Made by a program: the position numbers and the translations under genes. The notes beneath the pieces are model-generated. The model saw nothing but the letters and a program-made list of their open reading frames with translations. It was not told the DNA's origin and searched no databases. Positions 40,784 through 53,619 of a stretch of 64,000 nucleotides of DNA are shown piece by piece (the first letter of the stretch is position 1; the number at the start of each line of letters is the position of its first letter). Origin of the DNA: CAMREV01 sp051650525 (lineage in GTDB: Bacteria; Bacillota_I; Bacilli_A; Mycoplasmatales; Mycoplasmoidaceae); NCBI GenBank assembly GCA_051650525.1, contig JBOFJE010000012.1:1-64000 (forward strand). Direction: 5' to 3'.

Positions 40784-41824
40784 CTATGACTCCTTTAACT
40801 TTAAATAACGTAATTGTCCACAGGCAGCATTAATAGAACTACCTTTTTCTTGCCTAATGGTTACTGTTAAATGATGAGATTTTAAAATTTCATAAAATTC
40901 TTTAATTCTTTTACTTTTTTTATACATAATCATCTCTACAACATTATTATATGGAATTAAATTAATATATACTAGTCGATTGCGAAATATTTTGACTAAT
41001 TCAAGGGCATTTTCATCAGAATCATTTATATTATCTAGTAAAATGTACTCAATTGTGATTCTTCTATTATTTAGACTATGATAATAATCCATCATATTTA
41101 ATAAATTTTCAATTGAATATATTTTATTAATTGGCATTAACTTACTTCTTATAAAATCATTGCTTGCATGAAAGGAAATTGCTAAATTATATTGTTTTTT
41201 CATTTCTGATCATATTTTTATTTTTGGAACAATTCCACAGGTTGAAACTGTAATATGTCTTTGACTAATATTCAAACCATTTTGATCTGAAATAATTGTT
41301 AAAAAATAAATAAGATTATCATAATTATCAAATGGTTCTCCAATGCCCATCACTACAATTCTTGATATTAATTTTTTATGTTTTGCAAATAGTCATTTAT
41401 TAACAATCATAATTTGTGAAACCATTTCTGAAACCTCTAAATTTCGAAGTTTTTTTGTTAAACCAGAAGCACAAAAACTACATCCCATGTTGCAACCAAC
41501 CTGAGTTGTAATACAAACACTGTAACCATAATCAAATTTCATTAAAACAGTTTCAATAATATCTTCTGAGTCTAATTTAATTAAGAATTTTGTTGTTTCA
41601 TCCTTCTTGTCAATTTTAGTTTCAATGATATTGGGCAGAGAAAAATTAATATTCTTTTCTAAAAATTTTATATTTTCATTAGAAATATTTGTCATTTCTT
41701 TAAATGAATTAACCTGTTTCAAATAAATCCATTCAAATATTTGTTTTGCTATGTATTTTTTATTATCATTTTCTATCAAAAAATCCTGTAATTGAGAAAA
41801 TGTAAAATTATAAATCTGTCTCAT
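40784..41824 (-). CDS. rlmN: Dual-specificity rRNA/tRNA adenine-C2 methyltransferase
   Basis: 346 residues, radical SAM. The iron-sulfur cluster motif is GCNMGCSFCASG; the C-terminal AACGQL holds the cysteine that forms the intermediate, and NLIPYNNV is conserved. It methylates A2503 of 23S rRNA and A37 of some tRNAs. Overlaps gmk by 17 bases. Gene order gmk-rlmN-prpC suggests one transcript. Confidence 0.94.
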
Positions 41825-42401
41825 TTTTACTTCTCAAATGATTAATTATTATTTTTTCAATTATAATAGCAGCATGGTCAGGGTCATCATTAATAATAAC
41901 ATGCTCATATAAAGCAGAAATTTCTAATTCTTTTTTGGCTTTTTCTAATCTTGCCAAAATCATTTCATTAGTTTCAGTATTTCTTAATTCTAATCTTTTC
42001 TTCAATTCTTCAATTGATGGAGGAACTAAAAAAATTGATAAATATTTAAATGATTTTAATTTTTCCATAACTTGAAGAGCACCTTGAACTTCAATTTCTA
42101 AAACAACATTTTTACCATTTTCGATTGCATCATTAATTTGTTTAATGGGAGAACCATAAAAATTTCCAGCAAATTCTGCTCATTCAAGTAATTGATTATT
42201 TGCAATATTTTCTTCGAATATTTTTTTAGTAACAAAATAATAATCAACTCCATCAATTTCGTGAGGTCTTTTTATTCTGGTAGTCATTGAAATATTAATA
42301 TATAAATCTACTTTTTCTCTATAAATAATTTTATCTATTACAGTATTTTTGCCAACACCACTTGGTCCACTAAATATTATTAATGTCCCTCTTGTTTCCA
42401 T
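41808..42401 (-). CDS. gmk: Guanylate kinase
   Basis: 197 residues. FSGPSGVGKNTVI is the P-loop; ISMTTRIKRPHEIDGVDYYFV is the GMP-binding region; EIEVQGALQVM and IFLVPPS follow. TGA-Trp near 42180. Converts GMP to GDP, taking the product of guaA onward. Starts 36 bases after ligA ends. Confidence 0.95.
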
Positions 42402-42437
42402 AATTACCCTAAAAATACAATCTTTATTATATTCTAT

Positions 42438-44450
42438 CTAATTTTTGTTATTTTCTTTTCAAAATTCATAATCAATAATCTCAATGCTAAGTTTTTTAGC
42501 AATATCAAACTTAGATTGGGTAAATCCTTCTCCAATTAAAAGAAAATTAGTTTCTTTTGAAATTTTATTTATAACTTTCATTAGAAATTTATTTTCAAGA
42601 ATTTCCTTTATTATAATTCTTTTTGTTGGAAAAGAACCAGTGATGACAATTTTCTTATTACCAAATTTCTTAAATAAAGCAGAATCCATGTAATAATCAT
42701 TAAAATCAAGCATTTCTGATTTATAAACATAGTTAATTTTTTTTAAGTCTAAAAAATTAACTAACTCATCTATGGGGTTAATTTTAAAATAAGTTGTTAA
42801 AGATTCTGCCATTTTATAACCAATTTCATCAACTATAAGAATTTGTTCACTAGACGATCTTGCCAAATTATCTAATGAAAAAAAAGATTTTGCTAATTTT
42901 TTTGAAGCATTTTCACCAATGTGTCTAATTCCTAAAGCAAATAATAATTTTTCAAGTGAATTAGATTTTGATTTCTCAACTGATTTTAAAAGATTATTAA
43001 GTGATTTTTCTTTAAGATTCAAGTCTGCATTCATTATAAACTCTTTCTTATCATCTAAATTGTAAAAATCTTGTCATTTTTCAATAAATTTATTTTTAAA
43101 AAGCTTGGTAATTATTTTTTTTGATAATCCCTCAATATTCATAGCATTGCGGCTACAAAAATGAATCAAGGATTCTATTTTTTTATCTTGACAATTATCA
43201 TTTGTACAATATAGATCAATTTCATTAGTGTAGCTTACTAATTTAAAACCGCAAGAAGGACAAATATAAGGGATCGGAAAATATATTTCATTACCATCTC
43301 TTTTATCATAATCAACACTAATAATTCTTGGAATAATTTCTCCTGCTTTGAGAACATTAACTCAATCATTTATTAAAATATTTTTTGATTTAATATAATC
43401 ATAATTATGCAAGGTTGCATTAGTTACTATTGTTCCATTAATATTAATTGGTACAATTTCTGCAATATAATTTATTTTTCCAGTCCTGCCAACTGATACA
43501 ATAATATTTAATAATTTAGATTGCTTTATTTCTGCAGGAAATTTATAAGCAATTGCTCATTTTGGAAATTTTGATGTTTCTCCAATAATTTGATATAAAC
43601 TTAGTTTATTTACTTTGATTACAACGCCATCGCAATCAAAATTGTAGTTTTTTTGATAATTTTGAATTTCTAAAATTTTTCTTCAAACATTTTTTAAATC
43701 AGTTTCATGACTAATTACAGATGAAGTTTTAAAACCATTTTTGTTCAAAAAACTTATTACTTCAAATTGAGTATTTAAATCATGATTATCAGGGTTAATG
43801 ATCATGTAAAAAAAGCAATTTAATTTTCTTTTTGCAGTAATAGATGAATCCAATACTCTCATAGAACCAGCTGCTGCATTCCTTTGATTTGCAAATTTTG
43901 TTATTGAATTTTTATTTAATTTCTCAAACTCTTCTTTTGATAAATAAACTTCTCCCCTAACTTCCAATAATTTTTTATATTTGATTTCTAAAGGAATATC
44001 ATAAATGGTTTTAGCATTATTAGTTACATCCTCACCAAATATACCATCTCCTCTAGTTAAGGCTTTAACTAAATGACCATTCTCATATTGAATGCTAATA
44101 CTTAATCCATCAATTTTTGGTTCAATAACAAAACCATCAAAATTATTACATACTTTATTAATGTCGCTGTGAAATTTTTCAACCATTTCATAATTAAAAG
44201 CATTTGATAAAGATAACATTTTTGTAGTATGCTTTATTTTTTTAAATTTTTTGCTCACAGTTCCACCAACTCTATCAGTTGGAGAATTATAAATCTTATA
44301 TTGTGGATATTTAACTTCTAGTTCAATCAATTCTTTAAGATATGCATCATATTCATAATCACTTACAGAAGGATTATTATCATTGTAATATTCATATTCC
44401 CATTTTTTTAAATGATTAACTAAATGCTCAATTCTTTTCTTAAAATCCAT
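42438..44450 (-). CDS. ligA: NAD-dependent DNA ligase
   Basis: 670 residues with many TGA-Trp codons. The adenylation lysine is in FVIEPKIDGLSISI, followed by TRGDGIFGEDVTNN and LEVRGEVYL. Later parts: OB fold, a four-Cys zinc finger (CGFK and CTNDNC pattern near 43200-43255), HhH repeats (LGIRHIGENASKKLA) and a BRCT domain (KIVITGSF). Seals nicks in replication and repair. Its start overlaps the membrane-protein gene stop by 11 bases. Confidence 0.95.
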
Positions 44451-46131
44451 GTAAATCCTTATGATTGGTAATAATAAATTGGTATATTGGGAATGATAAT
44501 AAAATTGTATTAAATACTATTTCTAAAGATAATATATATTTCCAATTTAATCTTATTTTATACATATCTTCATTAAATCTCAAAATTATTATTAAAATTG
44601 GTAAGACTCATATTATATTTAGGAATGAAATTGTTTGTCCAAAATTATTAATTCCAATATTAAAAAATCCTTTTATATATTTATCATTTAAAATAATCCA
44701 AATAACTTGAGAAAATAAAGGGTTAAAAAAGATTCATATAGAAAAAAAACTAATATAAAGGAAATTTAAATTAAATTTTATTTTTTTAAAATTGTATTTT
44801 TTTATTAAAACTCGCTTGTAAAAGGAAACAAATGATCAAATTAAAATTGCCATTACCCAAAACAAGAAAAAGAAAATAGTTGTTTTATGGTCATGCTCTT
44901 TAATACTAAAAAATCTGAAAATATTATTTATTGTCATTTTAAAAGAATTAGGTTCATAAATAATAATTACCTTTACAAGTATTAAAATTAAAATAATAAA
45001 ATATTCTGAGAATAATAAAACTAAAAAAATTTTATTAAAATTATTAGTGGAAATTAAACCAATTTTGTAAAAATAAACTCGGTATTTTTGGTTATTTTTA
45101 ATTAGATTATGTAAAAAAGCAAATATAAAAAAAATACCAAGCAAAATAATAGTTAAAAATATTTTTGTATAAAAAAAGAAACCATTATCCCCTACAATTT
45201 GCATTTTAAAACTGGTTAGGCTAAGAGCCATAGCTAAAAACATAAAATTAATGATTTTAAAAGATTCAATAATTGTAACTGTAGTTCTAAATTTAAAAGA
45301 ATATATTATAAATAAAAAACCTAAAATTATTGTGATTAATAAAAATCAATAATTAAAACATATAATTGATAACATTGTAAAAATTAATACATTATTTTTA
45401 TCACCATCATTTAAAATACTATCTCTATGATTTGAGTAAAAGCTATATAAATTAATTAAATAAACCATCATAAATAAAAAACAAACATTATTATTAATTG
45501 ATTTAATTAAAAGAAATATCGACATAATAAAAATAGTAAATGAAAATTTTTTTATAATTATGAAAAAATTATTATTACCTAGAGAGTTGATTGAGAAAGA
45601 TATTAATGATAATAAATAAATATTAACTACATTTTTTATTAGAAAATTGTTTATTTTATCATTATTAGTTACAGAAGTAACTGATATTAGCATTTTAAAA
45701 GAAGATCCAAATGCAGAATATCAATCATGTGAAGAGTCAATATCAAATTGAATTTTAGTTTTTAAAATAAAACCATAATATATCCCTAAAATGAATATCA
45801 AAATGAAGGAAAAAAACAAAATTTTGTCCAATTTTATATCAAAATTAATTTTATATGATTTCCAATTTATCAAATAAACTAATAATAACATTAGTTGAAT
45901 TATAAGAAATACAATTGTTCCAGAACCAATAAAATTACTACTTTTATCATAGCTAATCTTAAATAATCCAATAATTGATTCAAATATCAACAAGATTATC
46001 ATTAGAAACATGGAAGCAAAAAGATATCTGTATGAAAAAGAAACAGTATTCATTTTATTCTTAAATACAAAACTTAGCAAGAAAGTATTTAAAAAGAAAA
46101 AAATTGCTAATAAAGCTATTGAATTATTCAT
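44440..46131 (-). CDS. Large polytopic membrane protein, unknown
   Basis: 563 residues in one frame with four or more TGA-Trp codons. About 13-15 hydrophobic segments separated by short Asn/Lys loops, no soluble domain, and no Walker or other catalytic motif seen. No Shine-Dalgarno site is visible before ATG 46131. Family not recognised. It could be a transporter or a polyisoprenoid/lipid-handling protein. It overlaps ligA by 11 bases and follows the MFS-like gene by 61 bases. Confidence 0.6.
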
Positions 46132-46192
46132 AATTTGAAGGAGCCAATCAATTCATTATTTAAAAATCCTTTAAATAATTATAAATTTTAAA

Positions 46193-47548
46193 TTATTCTT
46201 TTATATTAAATTTATTTTTTTCAAAATAATTTATTAAAAGAAAAATGATTGAAATTAAGGATAGTAATCCTATAATTGAAAAATTTATAATAAAAGTTGG
46301 TTTTAATAATTCATTAATGGACAAAATTTTTATATTATTTGGATAAAAACTTTTAATAAGTTGTGTAAAAAAACTACTAGCAGTAATTCCAATTGATAAA
46401 AAACTTTGGTAAATTCCCATTGGAGTGACTAGTTTATTTTTATTAAAAGAATATGATAGTACAAAACCAAGTAATAAATTATATAAAATCCCATATGAAA
46501 ATCCATTTAAACTATGAATTATCATATATGCAATAGGGTTTGCTACAAAACTACCAATTAAATGGTAAATAACTCAGAAAAATATTCCAATAAAAAATAT
46601 TTTTATTTTATCTACTCCTTTTGTAAAAAAATAACCAATAAAAAAAGTGCCAATTAATTGGAAAAAAGTAAATATTGTTGATAAATATCCTTCTGCTGCG
46701 GAAAGATTTATTTCACTTCATTTTTCATATATTTGGAGTTGCATAGTGGCAATGGATGCTGAATTTGAAAATTTTATAAAAAGAATAATCATACCGACCA
46801 TAATAATTCCAATAAAAATAAAAATATTATGATTTTTTTTTTCAATTATTTTATTACCATATTGCATCCCAACTAAATTACGGTTTTCTTTTACGAAATA
46901 AATCATTACTATAAATAACAACAAAATTGTAATAGCAATTATTCAAAGAATTGAATACAATTCTATGCTATGATGTTTCTCATTTTTTTTTGAAATAAAA
47001 GTCTTTATAATTGATTGAATTGGTGAGGAGATAAAATCAGCAATTAATGGAGGAATGGCTAGAATTGTAACAGTCAAAAAAGATTTATTTTTCCCATATT
47101 GTTCTTTAAACATTAATTCATATGTACCAATCACTGATGCTCCAATACCAATCCCAAATGATTGAATTAAAGATGTTGCATTAGTTTGTCTAATGATGAA
47201 TGGTAAGTAAAAACCAATACTTATAAATGCTGCTAAATATAATATTATTTTTCTATTATTAAATTTTAAGGCAACAAAATCAGCCATTGGTCTTGCAAAA
47301 ATTCCAACAAACCCATAACCAGCTAATACTAGTGCAAGTCATAAATAATCACTTGAAATCAATTTTTGCACAGAACCACTATATGGTCTTAGTAACATTA
47401 TTGGAATTCAAAAAAATATGTATGCTGCAAAAAAAAGTTTGTAATTCTTAGAATCAATTTTTAGTTTTCATAAAAATATAGTAGTTAATAAAATAGTTAA
47501 TAAAATAACCAATATGTTAATAATTAAAGAAGTATGAAATGATGACAT
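46193..47548 (-). CDS. MFS-like transporter
   Basis: 451 residues, about 12 hydrophobic segments. After segment 3, GYGFVGIFARPMADFVALKFNNRK resembles the MFS loop 2-3 motif (G-x-x-x-D-R/K-x-x-R/K). The ATG overlaps the stop of the ABC transporter gene (TAATG), so translation is probably coupled. Substrate unknown. Symmetry of two six-helix halves is plausible, with a charged stretch near residue 225 in the middle. A mollicute-type MFS permease is likely, by architecture only. Confidence 0.6.
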
Positions 47549-49581
47549 TAACTTTCTTCAACCAAACAGGTTTTATTTAATTTAGCATATAAACCTTTTT
47601 TGTTAATTAATTCATTATGAGTCCCTTGTTCAATTAATGAACCATTTTCAATAACAATAATATTGTCAGCATTTTTAATAGTTGATAATCTATGAGCAAT
47701 AATAAAAGAAGTCCTATTTTCCATTAGTTTAGACATTGCATTTTGAATTTGTTTCTCAGTTTTTGTATCAACATATGAAGTAGCTTCATCCAAAATAATA
47801 ATTCTAGCTTTGGTCAAAAAAGCTCTAGCAATGGCAATTAATTGTTTTTGTCCTTCACTTAATCCACTGCTATAATCAACTATTGTATCAAGCCCTTTTG
47901 GTAAAAGTTTAATAAATGATCAAGCATTGGACATTTTAGCTGCATTTATAATTTCATCTTCACTTGCATCTTTTCTACCTTCTAAAATATTATCTCTAAT
48001 CGAAATACCAAATAGAAATGATTCTTGGAGTACAATTGTAATGTTTTCTCTTAAGGAATGTTTTAAAACTTTTGAAATATCTTGATCATCAACCAAAATT
48101 CTTCCAGAATTTAATTCATAAAAACGATCAAGTAGATTAATGATTGTTGTTTTCCCAGAACCAGTTGGACCTACAATAGCATTCATAGTTCCAGGTTTAC
48201 CTTCAAATGAAATGTTTTTCAGAATAACTTTATCATCAGAGTATGAGAATTTAATATTTTCAAATTTTACATGACCATTTGTAACTTTTAAAATACTTAA
48301 TTTTTCTTCATTTGGAATATCGTTTTCTCTAAATAAAGCATTAATTTTGTTAGTTTGATAATTATAATCTTCTAAACTAATTTTCTTAGAATCATATAAT
48401 TTTTTAAATCCCTTTAATCTATCTTGATATTTGTCATTTAAGATAATTTTGGCTTCATCATTTAAATATTCTTGCTTTTCACTTTCTCAATTTGTCAGTT
48501 CAAAAACTCTAGATGCACCAACAAACAACAATTGAATTTGATTAACAATTGAAAGAATTTGGGATATAGGATTTGTAGTTTGTCTCAAATAAATAATAAA
48601 TATACTCATTAATGCAGCAGCTCTACCCGCAATAATTTTTGGATCTAAATTTCCATCAATTTTTAAATTATTTAGAGTAGTATAAAACAAATTAGTATGT
48701 TTTATATTTGCAGTAAAAATTGCAACCATAAAAACAACAACTACAACTAAAAATTGGGCAATAAAATTACTGTATGGAAAAATTGAACCACTAATCATTA
48801 CAGATTTTCTCTGAAAAAATGCATTTTTATAGCTGACTTCATCAAATTGATTAGATGCTTTATTAATATAATCAAAATTTTGAATTATTTTATGACCTGA
48901 ATAATAATTTTCTGCAATTGCATTTAAATTTCCCAAATAATCTTGTTGTTTATGTAAATATGGCATACTTTTTTTTAAAAAAAAAGTCACACCATAAAAT
49001 AATATAGGAATTAAAACAACAACAACAGCTGCAATTATTGGAGCTATTAAAAATAAAAATGTTGAAATAAAAAGTACTTGAATAATTCCATTAAAAATAA
49101 TAGTAGTTGAAGTTGTCATAGCTGTTGTTACAACTGAAACATCATTCGTTAAACGACTTAAGATGTCACCTCTTTGATTTTGATCAATTGTTTTAAATGG
49201 GAGAGTTTGTAATTTTATAAATAATTCTCTTCTCATTCTAAAACCAATATTTTGTGAAGTTCTAATCACAATTAAGGTCATTAATAAAAATGATAAAGAA
49301 GAAATTAAATAACATCCTATCATCAAAAAAATGTCCCTTAAAAAAATAGATCAATTTAAATTTCCGCCAGAAGATATAATGCTTCCTAATGCATTATTTA
49401 TTGATACCGCAATTAAATAAATTCCTGAAATTAAAGCAATTGATGAAGAAAAAGAAAAAAATAATATTAAAAATGTAAATAATCAAGGTTTTTCTAGATA
49501 ACTTCATAAACGGACAATTCTAGTCACTATTTTCGTTTGTTCATTAGCAATTTTATTTGTAGCAAATTGTGTTTGATTCAT
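47548..49581 (-). CDS. ABC exporter half, permease + ATPase, complete catalytic site
   Basis: 677 residues. An N-terminal six-helix exporter domain (residues ~35-350) then the ATPase: Walker A GPTGSGKTTI, signature SSGLSEGQKQ, Walker B ARIIILDEATS (catalytic Glu), and switch His in IIAHRLST. It follows the second ABC gene by 4 bases, with AGGTGGG inside the end of that gene as its ribosome site. The pair resembles heterodimeric drug/lipid exporters of the BmrCD/TM287-288 type. Substrate unknown. Confidence 0.9.
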
Positions 49582-49585
49582 AAAT

Positions 49586-51382
49586 TTACCCACCTATCTC
49601 TGTATTTTGAGATTCTCATATATCTTTATATAATTTATTAGATTTCAATAAAAATTCGTGATTTCCAATATCTAAAATTTTTCCAGCTTCCATAACAATA
49701 ATTGAATCAGCACTTTGAATTGATTTAATTCTTTGAGCAACAATAATTAAAGTAGTTCCCTTATATTTACTTTTAATATTATTTAAAATCTTCCCTTCAG
49801 TTATATTATCTAAGGCAGAAAGGGAGTCATCAAAAATTAAAATTTTTGCTTTTTTAATTAAAGCTCTTGCAATTGATAATCTTTGTTTTTGACCACCAGA
49901 TAAGTTTGATCCACCTTGATCAACATTTGAATTAAATTTATTATTCATATTTGAAATATATTCATATGCTTCAGCATTTTTAGCAGCTTCTAATATCTCA
50001 TCATCAGAAGCATCCGTCTTTCCAACCATTATATTTGATTTTATTGTTCCTTGAAACAAAATCTTTTCTTGGAAAGCACACGAAATGTTATTTTTTAAAA
50101 CATCTATTTTATAATTTTTAATATTCTCATTATTAATTAATATTTCTCCTTTATCAGCATCATAAAATCTCATAATTAAATTAACTAAAGAAGTTTTTCC
50201 ACTACCAGTTGGGCCAATAATTCCAAGTGTTTGCCCAGGATTGATTTTAAAATTTAAATTATTCAATGTATAAGAATCATTAGTAACTTCATTATAATTA
50301 AAATAAACATTTTTAAATTCAATTGAAGGAGAATCAATTAAAGATTCAGAATTACCTGAAGTAATTTTAACTTGTGTATCTAATACTTCATTAACTCTCC
50401 TAGCTGCTGGTTTTGCTCTAACAATAATAAACATGGATGATGTAACTAATATCAAACCAATTAAAATTAAAGTAAAAAACTGCATGAAAGTTTGCATTGC
50501 AATTTGCAACGAAACTAATTTATCTGGATCTGATCCATGATGAGATGCTAATTTTGCAAAAACTAAAATAATTATAACCATAGATAAATTCATTCCAAAC
50601 ATTACAATTGGTTGTAAAATTTGAACTGCGGATTCACTTTTTCTTGAGACATTCTTCAAAGAATTATTTAAAATATTAAATTGATTTTCCTGATCTTGTT
50701 GTAAATTAAATGCTCTTACAACCTGAGCACCCATTAAATTTTCAAGCATTATTTGATTATTTTTATCCATTAATTGTCTTTGTTTACGAATATTTTTTCT
50801 TGATATGGATACGGAAATAATAATGATAACAGCAAAAATAGGAATAACTAGAAAAGCTAAAGCAAACTGATATTGACTATAATCTAAACCACTCATTCCT
50901 TTATTAAAAGGAGCAATGTTAATCATTGAAAAAATAAAACCTAAAATAATAAAAAGTGGACCACGAATAATATATGTAAAAGTATCATATATAGCTTCTC
51001 TAATTTGAAGCATATCATTACTTGTTCTTACAACCAATGAACTTATCCCAAATTTATCAATATCCTCACTAGAAAAACTAAGAATTTTTTTGAATAAAAT
51101 GCTTCTAACATTGGCAACAATTGAAGTAGAAGCAGTAGATATGGAAAATACAGCCAAAAGGTTAAAAATAACTCCTGTTAAAACTAAACCAATCATAGCA
51201 GATGATCATTTTGCAATATTTATTATTTCTTCTTTAAAGTCTGTATTTGTCAAAGAAGAAGCAATTTTTTGAAATAAAAAAGGTTGGGAAGCATCAGTTG
51301 CTGTCACACATATTATAAATATAATGGTTAAAGCAATAAGAATTTTTTCTTTTTTAGTTGCATAACTTATAATTTTATTCAT
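49586..51382 (-). CDS. ABC exporter half, permease + ATPase, degenerate catalytic site
   Basis: 598 residues. Six-helix exporter domain, then Walker A GPTGSGKTSL, signature SNLSGGQKQ, Walker B AKILIFDDSLSALD (Asp in place of the catalytic Glu) and VAQRIKSI (Gln in place of the switch His). Those two changes are the known mark of the non-hydrolysing site in heterodimeric exporters, so the two genes most likely form one transporter. First of the three-gene unit with the MFS-like gene. TGA-Trp near 51209 and 49616. Confidence 0.9.
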
Positions 51383-51394
51383 CTAAAAACCTTC

Positions 51395-52003
51395 TTAACT
51401 TTTGCTTAAATTTTTATTTTCTAAATTTATGACAATTCTGTATTGCCTTAATAATCAGTCAATAATCTTATTTTCAATATTATTTTCACGAAAAATAGCA
51501 ATTTCCTCCATCTCTCTTTTTGTTGGTTTATCACTAATTTTCTTGTTGCTTCTAAGAATAAATTCAGCTTCCTTTAAAGAAACATCTAATTGATTATAAT
51601 TTTTGACAAAATAACTAAATATTAAATTTTTCATTAATACTTTTTTTGCCAAATTTTCAGAAATGATTGATTTACTATCACTATCAAGGTTACTAATAGA
51701 CTCATTATTTTTCATCTTGTCTATTACATCTGTTAGTTCATCTTTGTCAAATTCAAAATTAAAAAGACTGCTAATGTAATCCATTATTTGATTAAAAGCC
51801 TCTACTTCAATTACCTTAGTTTGAACCAAAACTTCAGCATTTTTTAAAGGAATGTTTTGATTTTTAACTAAATCATCAACTTTCTTTTTATATTCTTGAT
51901 TTGAAATAGGTAATTTTTTAACAAAAATATCATGCTTTCCAAATCCAAAATCATACACAGGCCCTTTGATAAGTGGAGCTATAATATTTGCTTTTGATTT
52001 CAT
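51395..52003 (-). CDS. Trigger-factor-related helical protein
   Basis: 202 residues; one TGA-Trp precedes the last ~20. Mostly helical, with NAEVLVQTKVIEVEAFNQI and VSLKEAEFILRSNKKISD, resembling the SurA-like C-terminal chaperone domain of trigger factor. The ribosome-binding and PPIase domains are absent. Such stand-alone proteins are annotated in other mycoplasmas as trigger factor-related chaperones; I rely on pattern only. SD AAAGAGGTG precedes ATG 52003. Lies 12 bases upstream of the ABC pair. Confidence 0.45.
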
Positions 52004-52053
52004 ACTAACACCTCTTTAATCAATTCTAATAATATAAATCATACTACTTTTAT

Positions 52054-53187
52054 TTATTTTTTAAAAAAATGATTTCCTATTATTTTAAAAATATTTTTTA
52101 TAACTTCTTCATCATGAAAAAAATCTTCTAAATTATTTACTTTCTTCATCTTTAATAAATAAGCTTTTAAATAAATAATTGGAATGTAATAATAAACTGG
52201 TAATTTGCCATAATGATTTTGAAAGTTATTTATTAATAAATTAAAATTATTCTCATAAATAAAGATCACATTATTCATATATTCTTTAATAATAGTTAGA
52301 CAAAATTCATTAATTATTTTTTGTTTTTTTTCATCCTCGCCAGCACCATCTCCTTTGAATTGATGTTGTTGTTTTAAATTATTAGTAATTATAGCATCAT
52401 TTGAAATTTGAAAAAATTCACATTTTATTATGACATATTTATTTGTTAATAAATTATTTTCATCTTTTTCATATGTATTATTAATAGAAATATTTAAATA
52501 ATTAATTTTAAAATTCTTTTTAATAAAAAAATTTTTAAATTGGATATCATTGTAAGAGGATTTTCGATAATCTTCCTTTTTAGGTCTTAACATGCCAATA
52601 AAAATCTTATTTAGTAAATCAGATGTATCATAAGAAAGTGATGCATTTATAACTTTAAAAAGCATTCTAGCATCAAGAATAGCATTATGAACATTATCGA
52701 CCGGAATCATATTATCTAATCCTAAACTATATGCAAGAGATTTCAATGATATTTGGCAATTCTTGATTGATATTAATTTATTATAAAAAGCCTCTTGAAT
52801 ATCAATTACTTTTATTTGCTTAAGAGAGTGAAAGGAAGCATTATAATCTAAAATAACTTGATCATAATCACCAAACACAATTACTTGTTCAATATCTCCT
52901 ATAAATTCAAGAATTTTATGATATACAAATTTATTAGATTTTTTTTGATCTAAAAAAGATTGTGTTCTTCCAACCATCCTTAGTATTCTTTTTTCTACTT
53001 TTCACATTGGGTTTGATCAGTAATTAATTTCATCTATAACTTTATCATTTAAAACATTGATAGCTGCAATCTGAATAATTCTCGGTTTTTTAGAAACTAA
53101 TTGACTTGACTCAATGTCTAAATAAATAATTGGTTTATTAAAATCTAAAATATCCCAAAGATTTTTAGAAAAAACACTATCATTCAT
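52054..53187 (-). CDS. DEDD (DnaQ-like) 3'-5' exonuclease with extra C-terminal domain
   Basis: 377 residues. Exo I IIYLDIESSQLV (Asp and Glu), Exo II around VFGDYDQVILDYN, and Exo III VHNAILDARMLF (His and Asp) fit the DEDDh type. Residues ~190-377 form an additional Asn/Lys-rich part (includes HQFKGDGAGEDEKK) that I do not recognise; typical stand-alone DnaQ exonucleases are near 200 residues. The gene overlaps the end of smpB by 8 bases. Possibly an RNA or DNA trimming enzyme associated with smpB/rnr; this is inference. Confidence 0.75.
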
Positions 53188-53614
53188 GATTTTTTCTTTC
53201 CCTTTTTAAATCTCTTTTCTTCAAATCTTCTCTTTTATCATAAAGTTTTTTACCTTTAGCAACTCCTATTTCCATTTTAATCTTGCCATGATTAAAATAA
53301 ATTTTTATTGGAATAATGGTAGCATTTTGTAATTTAACTAACTGTTGCAATTGTAAAATCTCTCTCTTATGAAGTAAAATTTTTCTTTTCCGATCAATTG
53401 GCAAATTTCAAATATTTCCATGATCATAATGAGCAACATGCATATTAATAATATATGCCTGATTGCTCTGAAAAATAACAAATGCTCTTTCAATATTTGT
53501 ATTTCCGGCAATAATAGATTTTACTTCTGTGCCTTTTAATTCCAAACCAGCTTCAATTTTTTGAATAAAAATATAATTATAATAAGCTTTTTTATTTTTA
53601 ATGACAATAGCCAT
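53180..53614 (-). CDS. smpB: SsrA-binding protein SmpB
   Basis: 144 residues, standard length, with one TGA-Trp at 53405. KAYYNYIFIQKIEAGLELKGTEVKSI, HVAHYDHGN and RKRKILLHKREI are diagnostic. It brings tmRNA to stalled ribosomes. It follows rnr by 5 bases; RNase R also works in trans-translation. The tmRNA gene itself is not in the window. Confidence 0.96.
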
Positions 53615-53619
53615 TGTCT

